A stretch of 64,000 bases of DNA from an uncultured Flavobacteriales bacterium (lineage in GTDB: Bacteria; Bacteroidota; Bacteroidia; Flavobacteriales_D; Crocinitomicaceae). Of this stretch, positions 40,301 to 50,028 are shown one piece after another. The stretch lies in contig CAJAII010000017.1 in the NCBI GenBank assembly GCA_903939755.1, positions 1 to 64,000 of the forward strand, read 5' to 3'. Positions within the stretch are counted from its first letter, which is position 1; every line of letters begins with the position of its first letter. The notes below the pieces were generated by a model. It made no database searches. It saw nothing but the letters and a program-made list of their open reading frames with translations, and was not told the origin of the DNA. The position numbers and the translations under genes are program-made.

Positions 40301-41349
40301 TTGCGGGCCGCCGCGAAAACAGCAATGGTTTGCTTTCCCAGGTCGGCAGTAGTGGCCTCTATTGGTGTAGTACTATTAATGGTGCCTTTTCCCGTTTCTT
40401 ATTCTTTCCAAACAATCAAGCCAACATGAATGATCACTATCGAGCTTACGGTTTTGCTGTTCGTTGTATAAAAGATGCTTCGGCAATACCAGCAGCTGTT
40501 GGCGCTTTAAACTGTGTTGGTGCTACCACTACCGGAACTTTAACAAACGGAACAGCAGCTAGTGGCGTGAGTACCGCAATAGGTTATACCGGCGGAAATG
40601 GCGGTTCTTATGCTGCGCAAACCATTAGTTCAACCGGCGTTTTAGGTTTAACTGCAACCCTTTCGGCAGGAACGCTGGCAAATGGCGCAGGCTCATTGAC
40701 CTATACGATAACAGGCACACCAACTTCGAGCGGTACGGCAAGTTTTGCTATTTCATTAGGTGGTCAAAGCTGTACGTTTACAATAAATGTTGGGGTGCAA
40801 GGATTTACCATTGGGTCGGGAACTTCTACTACCAATTGGCCAACCGAAAACTTTGGTGGGGCCAACCGATGCAACAGAAGTGCCACTATTTATCCTAAAG
40901 CGGTATTGAACCTAGCAGGTGGTTTTCCCGCGATTGGAAATCAACTTATTACCTCCGTTAAGTGGCAGGCATCTGTTGCGGGGTTATCCGATGGTAATAT
41001 CAAAATTTACGTGGAGAATACCGCAGCAACCACCACCACGACCAACCAAGATTGGTCCACCACGATTATTAATAATTCGATACTTGTTTATGATGGTCCA
41101 ATTTCTTTCAATAAGGTGGTGGGTTCTTGGTATGGAGTAACGTTAACTACCCCTTTTACTTGGAATAATGTAGACAATTTGAAAATTAGCGTAGAATATT
41201 CCAGCGGTTCGAACTTCAATAATCGATCATGGTATAGAACGCAAGGAGTAGGAAATACGGCAGAATCAGCGAATTTGTCGGGTACCTGTCCTAGTCCTCT
41301 TTCCAATGGTTCGAATTCATGGTATCCGAATATACTGTTCAATAATTAA
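37396..41349 (+). CDS. Secreted collagen-like protein with two FISUMP domains and three Ig-like repeats
   Basis: 1317 residues. Order: signal peptide (about 1-29); a conserved beta domain of Bacteroidota surface proteins (30-145, with LMSVPYALYAKNAG); collagen-like Gly-x-y repeats (193-257); a segment with DANNNGILDPSEV, DUF7151/Ca-loop-like (258-307); a second Gly-x-y run (308-353); three copies of an Ig-like repeat (about 409-505, 719-822 and 1035-1135); two FISUMP (Fibrobacter major paralogous, lectin-like) domains (515-713 and 829-1027); and a unique C-terminal domain. No T9SS sorting domain is visible at the C-terminus. The gene looks richer in G+C than its neighbours and is preceded by repeats. 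Surface binding is inferred; the ligand is unknown. It lies inside the segment bounded by helicase-end repeats. Confidence 0.88.
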   Translation: MKNTSTSKYLLSALLITFCCLFLGTKAHAQAPDGVNYQAVIRNLSGTLVANTTIAIRIQIKQSSASGTIVFQERHSVTTSAQGVVNLVIGQGTLLGGNFSTINWATGPYFVSLGVSFTNGSTYLDYGSQQLMSVPYALYAKNAGNQLNQWRYGTTVPAVALGTLGDFYLNMTDGNVYYKSNPTTWLLTGNITGPAGAAGATGATGATGAQGIQGVQGPSGAAGTNGAQGIQGLPGAQGIQGLTGPIGAAGSNGLNGQNALVKTTLEAAGANCINGGVKVESGLDANNNGILDPSEVNALLTTFVCNGSAGAQGIQGLTGPAGAQGLPGTNGTNGAVGATGPAGATGPAGANGNGFSNGTAVNQLMYWNGSAWVTLNPGINGQVLSICNGSLTWVSMAGVCSVSAALTTLNCVGATTTGTLTNGTAASGVSTAISYTGGNAGTYAAQSVSSTGVVGLTATLSAGTLANGAGSLTYTITGTPTTSGTASFAITVGGQSCSFTVSVAAAQPQYPAGTVNCAGATTVVDVTNPTTGKIWMDRNLGATQVATSSTDANSYGDLYQWGRRADGHQCRTSPTTGILSSIDQPAHGNFILAPNAPNDWRSPQNVNLWQGVNGVNNPCPSGYRIPTETEINDERLSWSVSTSVGAFASPLKLPMAGTRDYTTAALGGVGVGGYYWSSTVSGADSRYLYFGSNATMSSYIRSNGFTVRCVKDASAIPAAVGTLNCGSATLTGNLYNGSVASGVSASVPYTAGNGGSYAAQTISSTGVLGLTATLSVGTLANGAGSLTYTITGTPTTSGTASFAITVGGQSCSFTVSVGAAQPQYPAGTVNCAGATTVVDVTNPTTGKIWMDRNLGATQVATSSTDANSYGDLYQWGRRADGHQCRTSPATATLSSIDQPAHGDFILAPNAPYDWRSPQNANLWQGVNGVNNPCPSGYRIPTETEIDAERSSWTQQNSLGAFASPLKLPVAGRRENSNGLLSQVGSSGLYWCSTINGAFSRFLFFPNNQANMNDHYRAYGFAVRCIKDASAIPAAVGALNCVGATTTGTLTNGTAASGVSTAIGYTGGNGGSYAAQTISSTGVLGLTATLSAGTLANGAGSLTYTITGTPTSSGTASFAISLGGQSCTFTINVGVQGFTIGSGTSTTNWPTENFGGANRCNRSATIYPKAVLNLAGGFPAIGNQLITSVKWQASVAGLSDGNIKIYVENTAATTTTTNQDWSTTIINNSILVYDGPISFNKVVGSWYGVTLTTPFTWNNVDNLKISVEYSSGSNFNNRSWYRTQGVGNTAESANLSGTCPSPLSNGSNSWYPNILFNN

Positions 41350-41368
41350 AAGATTTCTTTCGATCGTT

Positions 41369-41422
41369 TTACAAGGTCTTAGGAAAAAGTTTATCTGTTG
41401 AATTTCCCGGATGCGTTTTTAA
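41369..41422 (+). repeat. Degraded copy of the helicase 3' end (possible insertion scar)
   Basis: Aligned with 36374-36429: six substitutions and one 2-bp gap. In the helicase frame this copy reads T-R-S-stop-E-K-V-Y-L-L-N-F-P-D-A-F-L, so one codon became TAG while most other changes are silent. It overlaps the stop codon of the next minus-strand gene. A displaced gene end at the far side of an inserted segment is the simplest reading. Confidence 0.8.
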
Positions 41423-43698
41423 TGCTTTAAATCTTTTATTCGAATGGCGGCTGAACCTACCTGAATTTTTGATTTTTGAATAAGATCATCCAGTTTGTCG
41501 ATGAATTTCTTTGAATCATTCTGTGTTAAATATTTGGTAGCGTGAAAAGCTAATTCATCTTTTAATTTCTGAAGTAGGCTGATACAGCGCATCGCTGAAA
41601 GGAGTTCGTTTTTTGTGAGTTGGTATGTTTTAGCCAGCACCTCTAGTTCCAGGTCTATTAAATTTAAATTAGAAACAACGGGATCCGTAAATGAATTAAT
41701 CTTAATCCGAATGGTGCGATCAATTTTTATGAATAAATTGGAACTTCGCAGTTGCTTGAATGGCAAGCTTTGCCGCGATATTAATTTCTCTTCGGCAGTA
41801 TTCCCTGGATATCCATCAATTTCTTTTTGGGCTTCATCACGAATAACGGTTTCGCCATTCCAACTGCCAATGCCATTAGCTTGTAGTTGAATTTGAAGGG
41901 GAAGGGCATTTTTTTTAAATTCTTCAAAGATTACTTTTAGAATACTGCTATCTGCTATCGTGAAGATGGTTTGTGTAAAATCGAACTTGTCGGGTTCAAA
42001 ACGGTCATCTAATTTTAATTGGAAATCCGAATCGTAAAATGGTAAGGCATCAGTTTTACTAATGTGAAGCATGACTTCATCCGATGATTCGCCTTCAAAA
42101 TCTTCTGGAATGGAAATTAAGCGAATTTCAAAAGGTTCTGTTTCTTTGGAGGCTGGAATGGTAAATTCTTGCGTGTAAAGATCAAATGTTGCACCATCTG
42201 CATAGGTATATAAACCATCCTTTTCTGTGTAACTTATCCAATTTTCACCCATTCTACTTTTATAATAATCCAGGAGTTTTTTCTTTGCAGCATATTCTTC
42301 GAGTAGTGGCGCGCGATCTTCTAATAGTTCTTTTTCTAAGCCCTGTAATTCGTCATACCGTTCATATAATCCAATCAATTCAGTTTGTTTATTAGACTTG
42401 GCAGTTCTTCGTGATTTGGTGGTGGGTTTTAGATCTAAGGGGCCGCCGTTTTTATTTTTTTTCTTCAATTTTCGCATTTCCCTTGATGGCTTTTTCTTCG
42501 TCACATAGTCTGTTTTATGAAGGTCGGAATAGTTGGATTCTTCCTCTTGTATCAAACGTAAGGTTTCTGAAATGTCTTTTTGAACATCTTTGATTTGTTG
42601 GTTATAACCTCCTTTTCCTTCAATACTGTTTTTTAAGGCTTTGTAAGTGAAATCATCTAAATCATTAATAATCCGTTGGAAAGTTATTCCTTTTGAAAAG
42701 GTGGAGTCGGGGGATAGAAATCTCGTTTTCTCTGAGCCAAACAAATGGTATTGGTAGTTTTTTCGTTCTATAACAACTGTTGTTTGTTTGGAACTATTGT
42801 AACCCCAAACATCAAAGTGTAGTTGTGTTTGTTTGTCTTTACCTACGGTTTCTAACCAACGTGAGCAAATTCTTTTGGCAACTATTTCTTGCTTTTTTGT
42901 ACCCTTAACTTCTATGTCATAGGGAAACAATCCTATCGCTTTCGGTAAACCTTTGTTATACTCTCCGTACTCATCTTTATCGCGTTCTTCTAAGAGTCCG
43001 GAGGTGTAGGAGCCGTCTCCACATGCAAATAGTATGTTTTCGAAATCGGTGACTTTCCCTCCTAAGGCATTGAAAATGGCGAGTGTTCGCTCTTTTATCG
43101 TACGATTTATCGCATAATTTTGAGCGTCCATTACTTGTTTTTGGGAGGTCTTATCTTTGATGCCTATCAGATCTAAAAGCGTTAGACGATCTAACAAAGA
43201 AAGGCTCGTTTGGAAGATTGGACTCGTTCGAGGATTCAATAATTCATCGTATACTTTTCCTCGGGTGATGTTTTTAGGTACTGAATCGAAAAAATAATCT
43301 AAATAGGAATTGATTAAGGGGCTGTCTCCTTTGTCTTTTCCATCCAGCACTTTCTGAATTTGTTTGCAAAGCTCCCAAATAGCCGTTTTATTGGCTGCTT
43401 CTGCGATCAATCCTTTGGGGGAGGTGGCGATAATTTCATTGCGAACAATAAGCAAAGCGGGTTCATTAATAATTAGGACTTCAATGGAGTCGTAATTTAA
43501 TTTGCCATCTTTTAATTTTATGATCGGACCTGTATATTCAAAGGCCTTTCCGATGTTGTTTTCAAGTATTGGACTCTTTTTTACAATGTGAAAAAGGTAC
43601 GCACGTGTTTCAATGGGTAAGCCAGCTTGATCCTGCCCGAAACCAATTGATAAGCGTGTGATGATGAAAAAAGCAATGATGAGCCTGAAATTCAGCAT
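41419..43698 (-). CDS. Exported protein of unknown function (759 residues)
   Basis: I do not recognise a family. There is a signal peptide (LIIAFFIITRLSIGFGQ), a mostly helical body, a Lys/Arg-rich charged stretch (about residues 400-450) flanked by likely coiled-coil segments, and a C-terminal domain with alternating strands. No catalytic motif is evident. The gene follows the T9SS-cargo gene by 14 bases, so co-transcription is likely. The downstream end abuts the degraded helicase-end copy. Confidence 0.78.
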   Translation of the reverse strand: MLNFRLIIAFFIITRLSIGFGQDQAGLPIETRAYLFHIVKKSPILENNIGKAFEYTGPIIKLKDGKLNYDSIEVLIINEPALLIVRNEIIATSPKGLIAEAANKTAIWELCKQIQKVLDGKDKGDSPLINSYLDYFFDSVPKNITRGKVYDELLNPRTSPIFQTSLSLLDRLTLLDLIGIKDKTSQKQVMDAQNYAINRTIKERTLAIFNALGGKVTDFENILFACGDGSYTSGLLEERDKDEYGEYNKGLPKAIGLFPYDIEVKGTKKQEIVAKRICSRWLETVGKDKQTQLHFDVWGYNSSKQTTVVIERKNYQYHLFGSEKTRFLSPDSTFSKGITFQRIINDLDDFTYKALKNSIEGKGGYNQQIKDVQKDISETLRLIQEEESNYSDLHKTDYVTKKKPSREMRKLKKKNKNGGPLDLKPTTKSRRTAKSNKQTELIGLYERYDELQGLEKELLEDRAPLLEEYAAKKKLLDYYKSRMGENWISYTEKDGLYTYADGATFDLYTQEFTIPASKETEPFEIRLISIPEDFEGESSDEVMLHISKTDALPFYDSDFQLKLDDRFEPDKFDFTQTIFTIADSSILKVIFEEFKKNALPLQIQLQANGIGSWNGETVIRDEAQKEIDGYPGNTAEEKLISRQSLPFKQLRSSNLFIKIDRTIRIKINSFTDPVVSNLNLIDLELEVLAKTYQLTKNELLSAMRCISLLQKLKDELAFHATKYLTQNDSKKFIDKLDDLIQKSKIQVGSAAIRIKDLKH

Positions 43699-43712
43699 CT
43701 AATGGACTTATA

Positions 43713-44702
43713 TTATTTGATGAACTTTTTAACCGTGTTGCCAATTCTTAGGAAATAGGTTCCTGATGGCAAAGTGGATAAGTCAATTTTTCCGGTAGTT
43801 TTTCCTGTTGAATATTCTCGGCCTGTTAAATCAATAACACTGTAATTTTCTTCCGCTCCAGCTAATCCTTCAATGTTTAGTAGATCTATTACTGGGTTGG
43901 GACTGATTGAAAATGCTTGATTATCCAACTCATTCACGCCCACAAATGTAGTGGGTTGGTCTTTGCTAAGCACCAAGGTGCTAACGTTGTTAATCAAGGC
44001 TGAAACTACTTTTATCCGAGTATAGATAAAGATGGGAAGGTTGCTTGTGGCTAAATCATAATACTCGTATTCATTTCTAACAAAGCTAACCGGTGTTCCA
44101 AAAATCACGGCAGAGGCACTGTCACGTAAATGGTAACGAAGCACATTTGTATAGGTACCGCCGTTTGGTAATAGTAATGTTCCAGATCCGTCTGCAGAAC
44201 TTGTACTAATTCCTTGTGCAGAAAGAACACCTGTTGCAGCGCTAGTTATGGTACCGCTAAAAACATCATTGATGCTATTTCCCAATGCAAAAGGATAAGT
44301 CATTAAGTTTTCCGGGTTCACCGACCAACTGGCAACCACGCTTCCTAAACTTACTTCATTAAAAACAAAACCTTGAGAAGTTCTATCGTTGGGAGTGGAG
44401 GAGAAAAAAGTAGATAGGGTAGTGCCGATGGACATAACTTTTTGCGAACCGTTGAATGCAGCAAAATTCGCATCTAACGTTGCATCTTGAATTTGCACAT
44501 CTTTTACAACGCCAAAAATTCCAGCCAGTTGCGAATAATCCCAAGTTACGCCATTACCAACCGTTGATTCATATGAATTTGTGTTGGAATCACACAGAAA
44601 TAAAGATTGTAAACTACCAATAGCAGGTTCATTAGCACTTGTGAATGACTGCGCAGCTGCTAAAAATGGAAAAAGAAAAGCGAAGGTGTAGATTAATTTC
44701 AT
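43713..44702 (-). CDS. T9SS type A sorting-domain protein
   Basis: A secreted protein of 329 residues with an N-terminal signal peptide (MKLIYTFAFLFPFLAAAQ). The middle region (about 20-240) is a beta-rich domain I cannot assign. The last 75 residues (FSISPNPVIDLLNIEG, then VIDLTGREY and LPSGTYFLRIG) are a type A T9SS C-terminal sorting domain. This directs export and anchoring to the outer surface. It ends two codons after the canonical strand with a KKFIK tail, as is usual. Confidence 0.9.
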   Translation of the reverse strand: MKLIYTFAFLFPFLAAAQSFTSANEPAIGSLQSLFLCDSNTNSYESTVGNGVTWDYSQLAGIFGVVKDVQIQDATLDANFAAFNGSQKVMSIGTTLSTFFSSTPNDRTSQGFVFNEVSLGSVVASWSVNPENLMTYPFALGNSINDVFSGTITSAATGVLSAQGISTSSADGSGTLLLPNGGTYTNVLRYHLRDSASAVIFGTPVSFVRNEYEYYDLATSNLPIFIYTRIKVVSALINNVSTLVLSKDQPTTFVGVNELDNQAFSISPNPVIDLLNIEGLAGAEENYSVIDLTGREYSTGKTTGKIDLSTLPSGTYFLRIGNTVKKFIK

Positions 44703-44715
44703 AATTTTTTTTTAC

Positions 44716-44749
44716 CAAATTTAGTAAAAGAAATCTTTCATACTGGCAA
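44716..44749 (-). promoter_or_regulatory. Putative promoter of the T9SS-cargo gene
   Basis: On the minus strand TTG (44747-44749) is followed by a 23-base spacer and TAAATTTG (44716-44723), an exact -7 match, 13 bases upstream of the ATG at 44702. The spacer is two bases longer than usual. Confidence 0.4.
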
Positions 44750-44794
44750 TTTATCTAAAAGAAAAATTTGTCAACGGATTGTTTCGAGTGTCAA

Positions 44795-46525
44795 TTAACT
44801 GTTCACGCCTTCTTTTCCCCAATATGCCAAGGCTTTCTGTTGGTTGGGATTTAGTTTGTTTTGAAGTGATACGCTATGTTTTTGGTAGAAATAGCGGTTC
44901 ACCTCTGGAAGGGTTATATAGGTGATTTTTTTGTTCCGAAGGAGGATTAATTTCTTCTCATCAAATTCCATGTATTCTAAGAGCGCATCAAAATCGTTAT
45001 TAATCTGAATTTCGTTCAGGGCAATGACTTGATCATTAAGACAAATTCCGGCAATATCGGCAGGACTTCCAGGGTAAATTTCACTTACTAAAATTCCGTT
45101 ATTGGATTTAGTAAATCTCAATCCTAGCCTCGATTGACTGTACGATGCAAGTTTGTTTTGTTGTAGCGATAAACCTACGTATTCTAGGCAGTCGATTAAG
45201 ATGCTTTCGTAATTGTGCGTCCCATTTACATAATCGTCGAAGAAAGATTGAAAGGAAATACCAGAAATATTTTCTAGTAGGTTTTGATAATCTTTCGCTG
45301 TAATACCTATTCCTTTAAGCGCAAAATCAAAGTATAAACGTTTCATCACTTCGTCTAATCCAATCTTGTTTTTTGTCGCCTGTCGAATAAGTATGTCGGC
45401 ACAAAATGCCAATAAACATCCCTCGGTATAAATCGATACTTTTCTACCAGGTACTCCTGAGACATAGCCATCTAACCAGGTATCAAAGGAAGATTCAGCT
45501 ACTGAATAATTAAATCTACCCGGATTATCTAGATGCTTTTGAACTTGTTGACTAAATTGTTCTAAGTATGTTTCAAGGTTGAAAACGCCACTTTTTAGTA
45601 GGAAAAGATCGCCCATATAGGTGGTGATTCCTTCATAAATATAGCCCAAAGTAGAATAATTCTCCGCTTTTAAATTGTAGGGCAGCATTTCCGTAGGACG
45701 AATACTTTTGATGTTCCATGCATGGTATAATTCATGGGAAGAAACACCTAATAATTCGTTGTAAAGTGTGTTGAAGAGCGCATGCGATGGACCTAAAGTA
45801 ATAACGGTCGATTTCAAATGTTCTACACCATGATAGGCTTGATTCGGTAGACTGAAAATTAAAAATTCATACTTGTCAGCTGGAAATTCTCCGAAGGCTT
45901 CCAATTGATGTTGGGTGAATTTTTTGAAATCATTGATGATCGTTTGCCAGTCTATTTGTTTATGTCCATTGATCCAAATAGTAAAGACAATCGAGTTTAG
46001 CGCATAACTTTCTGATTGAAGGTTTGGCGAAACAATGAAAGGGGAGTCCACCAATTCATAATAATTAGTCGCATGTAGGACGCCATCTATGTTTTTCAAC
46101 GAAGTAGCAATTTGCCAATTAGACTTATTCGCCACTGAAATGGAAATGGGATGATCAATTAATGCATCGATGTACACCAAACAATTAACTGGATTCACAT
46201 AGATTAACTCTTCATCGATAAAGGTGGATCCGGCATTTAATTCATTCGCATAATAGTTATACTGAACGGTAATGGATTTTGTGTGCTCCGTTTTTACCAA
46301 CCAAGTGTCTTTGTTAGTTTTGAAAAACACGCATTTTTTCTTGGCATCATCAAAAACGGAGAAATTTTTAACATTTTTAGCGAAGTTTCCCAACTCATAT
46401 CTCCCAGGTCGCCATGCTGGTAGGTGGATCAATGTTTCTGATTCATTTGTAGGAAAGCTTACGGTTACCTGAAGTAACTTACTACTAGCGTGATCACTAA
46501 TAATTTTATAATTTATTGTTTTCAA
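44795..46525 (-). CDS. M61-family metallopeptidase with PDZ domain
   Basis: 576 residues. The zinc site HELYH (264-268, in SSHELYHAWNIK) and a downstream YEGITTY glutamate (about 299) fit M61 glycyl-aminopeptidase-type gluzincins. The preceding GVEHLKS block is also typical. A PDZ domain occupies about 445-530 (YPGSPADIAGI). There is no signal peptide, so it is likely cytosolic, as other family members are. It begins ten bases after the ABC-F gene on the same strand, so the two are probably co-transcribed. Confidence 0.88.
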   Translation of the reverse strand: MKTINYKIISDHASSKLLQVTVSFPTNESETLIHLPAWRPGRYELGNFAKNVKNFSVFDDAKKKCVFFKTNKDTWLVKTEHTKSITVQYNYYANELNAGSTFIDEELIYVNPVNCLVYIDALIDHPISISVANKSNWQIATSLKNIDGVLHATNYYELVDSPFIVSPNLQSESYALNSIVFTIWINGHKQIDWQTIINDFKKFTQHQLEAFGEFPADKYEFLIFSLPNQAYHGVEHLKSTVITLGPSHALFNTLYNELLGVSSHELYHAWNIKSIRPTEMLPYNLKAENYSTLGYIYEGITTYMGDLFLLKSGVFNLETYLEQFSQQVQKHLDNPGRFNYSVAESSFDTWLDGYVSGVPGRKVSIYTEGCLLAFCADILIRQATKNKIGLDEVMKRLYFDFALKGIGITAKDYQNLLENISGISFQSFFDDYVNGTHNYESILIDCLEYVGLSLQQNKLASYSQSRLGLRFTKSNNGILVSEIYPGSPADIAGICLNDQVIALNEIQINNDFDALLEYMEFDEKKLILLRNKKITYITLPEVNRYFYQKHSVSLQNKLNPNQQKALAYWGKEGVNS

Positions 46526-46535
46526 TCGCTGAAAA

Positions 46536-48161
<1,626 letters not shown>

Positions 48162-48173
48162 TTATTTTTGGCG

Positions 48174-48181
48174 CAAAGGTA
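48174..48181 (-). promoter_or_regulatory. Putative -7 box of the ABC-F gene
   Basis: The minus strand reads TACCTTTG, an exact consensus match, 18 bases upstream of the ATG at 48155. The same octamer precedes the acyltransferase gene at 12608. No -33 TTG was found at the usual distance. Confidence 0.4.
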
Positions 48182-48197
48182 ATGAATATGCTGAAGA

Positions 48198-48758
48198 TTA
48201 GGCCGTTTTCTGGCAAGAATAAACGAAAGCCGGTGGTAAATTTAGCGGCGTAAAGTTAATCTTGGTGCTCGGGAATCGTTTCTTGATGTATTTTTTGGCT
48301 TGAAGGGAATATTGAAATTGGACAAAATAGCCATCATCCTTTAGATAAGTTTGAATAATATCCAATAAGGAATCTCTGAGGTCGATTGGAAAATTAGCTA
48401 ATGGAAGTGATGAAATAATAATATCTGCTTTATCTCCGCCCATTTTTTGTAATAATACTCCTAGTTGATCCGCGGAATCATGAAATAAATTGAAGTTTGG
48501 ATGTGTAATTTTAGTAGAAAGTGCCTTGTGAAATTCTTCATTTAGTTCAATCACTAATAATTGACTATCATCGCCCATTTTAGCTAGAATTTTTTCGGTA
48601 AAAACGCCGTTTCCTGGGCCTAATTCAACGATGAACTTGGCTTGTTTTAGGGGTAGGTGGTTTAACATTTTTGCTGACAAGAAACGAGAACTTGGCGCAA
48701 TCGAGCCAACCATCTTTTTTTGTTTGAAGAATTGCTTTAGAAAGGAACTTTTTGACAT
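48198..48758 (-). CDS. Phospholipid N-methyltransferase-like SAM enzyme (PmtA family)
   Basis: 186 residues. The opening KQFFKQKKMVGSIAPSS is typical of the PmtA/COG3963 group. It is followed by the SAM motif VELGPGNGVFTEKIL (about 44-58), an acidic VIEL strand end and an SSLPLANFP segment in the catalytic-loop position. It may methylate phosphatidylethanolamine, but similarity to KsgA-type rRNA dimethylases leaves the substrate open. It is the last gene in a cluster with the PyrC-like, BatA-like and FAD genes (gaps of 6-9 bases). Confidence 0.8.
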   Translation of the reverse strand: MSKSSFLKQFFKQKKMVGSIAPSSRFLSAKMLNHLPLKQAKFIVELGPGNGVFTEKILAKMGDDSQLLVIELNEEFHKALSTKITHPNFNLFHDSADQLGVLLQKMGGDKADIIISSLPLANFPIDLRDSLLDIIQTYLKDDGYFVQFQYSLQAKKYIKKRFPSTKINFTPLNLPPAFVYSCQKTA

Positions 48759-48764
48759 AAAATC

Positions 48765-50021
48765 TTAGTTTAAATGTAGCTTATTATTATTTATTATGCC
48801 AATTACTTTTCCTTGAAATTCTTTCCCTAAAAATGGGCTAAAAATATAAGGAGATGAAACAGTTGTCTTGTCGAAGGTCCAAGTTTTACTTGGGTCAAAT
48901 AAGGTAATGTCTGCCGTTTGTCCAACTGCGATTCTTCTTTGTTCTATTCCGAAAACGTTTCGTGCTGAGTTAGCAAGTAGTTCAATTATTTTTTCTGTTC
49001 CTAAGTCGGTATGTTTCTCTAATGCAGCATACATACTCTGTAATTGTAGGGTGCCAAAAGAGGCAAAGTCAAATTCAATCTCTTTGTCTTCAGGATCGCT
49101 AGGCCGATGATCGGAAACGATGACGTCGATAGTGCCGTCTTTAATTGCTTCGATTAATGCTTTGCGATCTTCTACTGTCCTTAAAACAGGCAATACCTTA
49201 AAGTTTGAATCGAAATCCAAAACTTCTTCTTCGGTAAAACAAAGATTCATTAGATGCACATCGGCTGTAATCTTTACCCCTTTCTTTTTCGCTTGTCTTA
49301 TTAAATCAACACCGCCTTTTGTTGAAATTCCAGTAAGGTGTAATTGACCATTGGTATATTCAACAAGCGAAATATTTTCTTGTATGGCTATTATTTCTGA
49401 TACAGCGGGATCTGCTTTTAATCCAGTTTTTGTGGAAGCAATTCCTTCGTTTACGATTCCTGCTGCAGCCAAGGATGCATTGCTGTTAAAACGGATAATT
49501 TTTCCGTTAAAATTTTGGACGTATAATAAGGCACGATGTAAAATGCCAGGATTATGTGTGCTGTTATCATCTGAAAACCAACGGACTCCCGATTGATACA
49601 TATCGTACATTTCTGCTAATTGTTCGCCTTTCATGCCTTGGGTAATACATCCAATTGGATGGATTGAAACGATGTTGTTTTCAGCACGATTCAATAAATA
49701 AGTCACTTGGGCTTTACTATCAATAGGAGGATTGGTTGAAGGTAAAACGCCAATTTGCGTAAAGCCTCCTTGAGCGGCTGCGATTAAACCAGATTCTATG
49801 GTTTCTTTGTGTTCGTTGCCTGGATCGCAAAAATTCGACTTGAAGTCTAGCCAACCTTGGGAAATACATAATTGATCCGAGCTTATGACTTTCGCGCCCT
49901 CACAACTAATGTTTTGCCCGATTTTTTCAATGCTACCGTCAACAATTAATAGGTCAACGATTTGCAAGTGGAATTCCGAAGTGACATCAACTACTTTAGC
50001 ATTTTTTACTACTATTTTCAT
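48765..50021 (-). CDS. Dihydroorotase-like protein without the HxH metal motif
   Basis: 418 residues with the amidohydrolase fold of PyrC: N-terminal beta domain, TIM barrel, and a C-terminal VGQTADITLFDP strand. The usual DxHxHxR start of the metal site is replaced by D59-F-K61-S-N63-F-C65 (LDFKSNFCDPG). The late IVSDHRPSD block keeps Asp/His. It may be the non-catalytic partner or a diverged isoform found beside true PyrC in Bacteroidota. No active dihydroorotase is in the window, so I leave the symbol blank. Confidence 0.85.
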   Translation of the reverse strand: MKIVVKNAKVVDVTSEFHLQIVDLLIVDGSIEKIGQNISCEGAKVISSDQLCISQGWLDFKSNFCDPGNEHKETIESGLIAAAQGGFTQIGVLPSTNPPIDSKAQVTYLLNRAENNIVSIHPIGCITQGMKGEQLAEMYDMYQSGVRWFSDDNSTHNPGILHRALLYVQNFNGKIIRFNSNASLAAAGIVNEGIASTKTGLKADPAVSEIIAIQENISLVEYTNGQLHLTGISTKGGVDLIRQAKKKGVKITADVHLMNLCFTEEEVLDFDSNFKVLPVLRTVEDRKALIEAIKDGTIDVIVSDHRPSDPEDKEIEFDFASFGTLQLQSMYAALEKHTDLGTEKIIELLANSARNVFGIEQRRIAVGQTADITLFDPSKTWTFDKTTVSSPYIFSPFLGKEFQGKVIGIINNNKLHLN

Positions 50022-50028
50022 AAAGCGA

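Noticed and set aside
38930-40475. Diversity-generating retroelement targeting the FISUMP domains
   Set aside because: Differences between copies include many non-adenine and synonymous changes, and no reverse transcriptase or template repeat is in the window.
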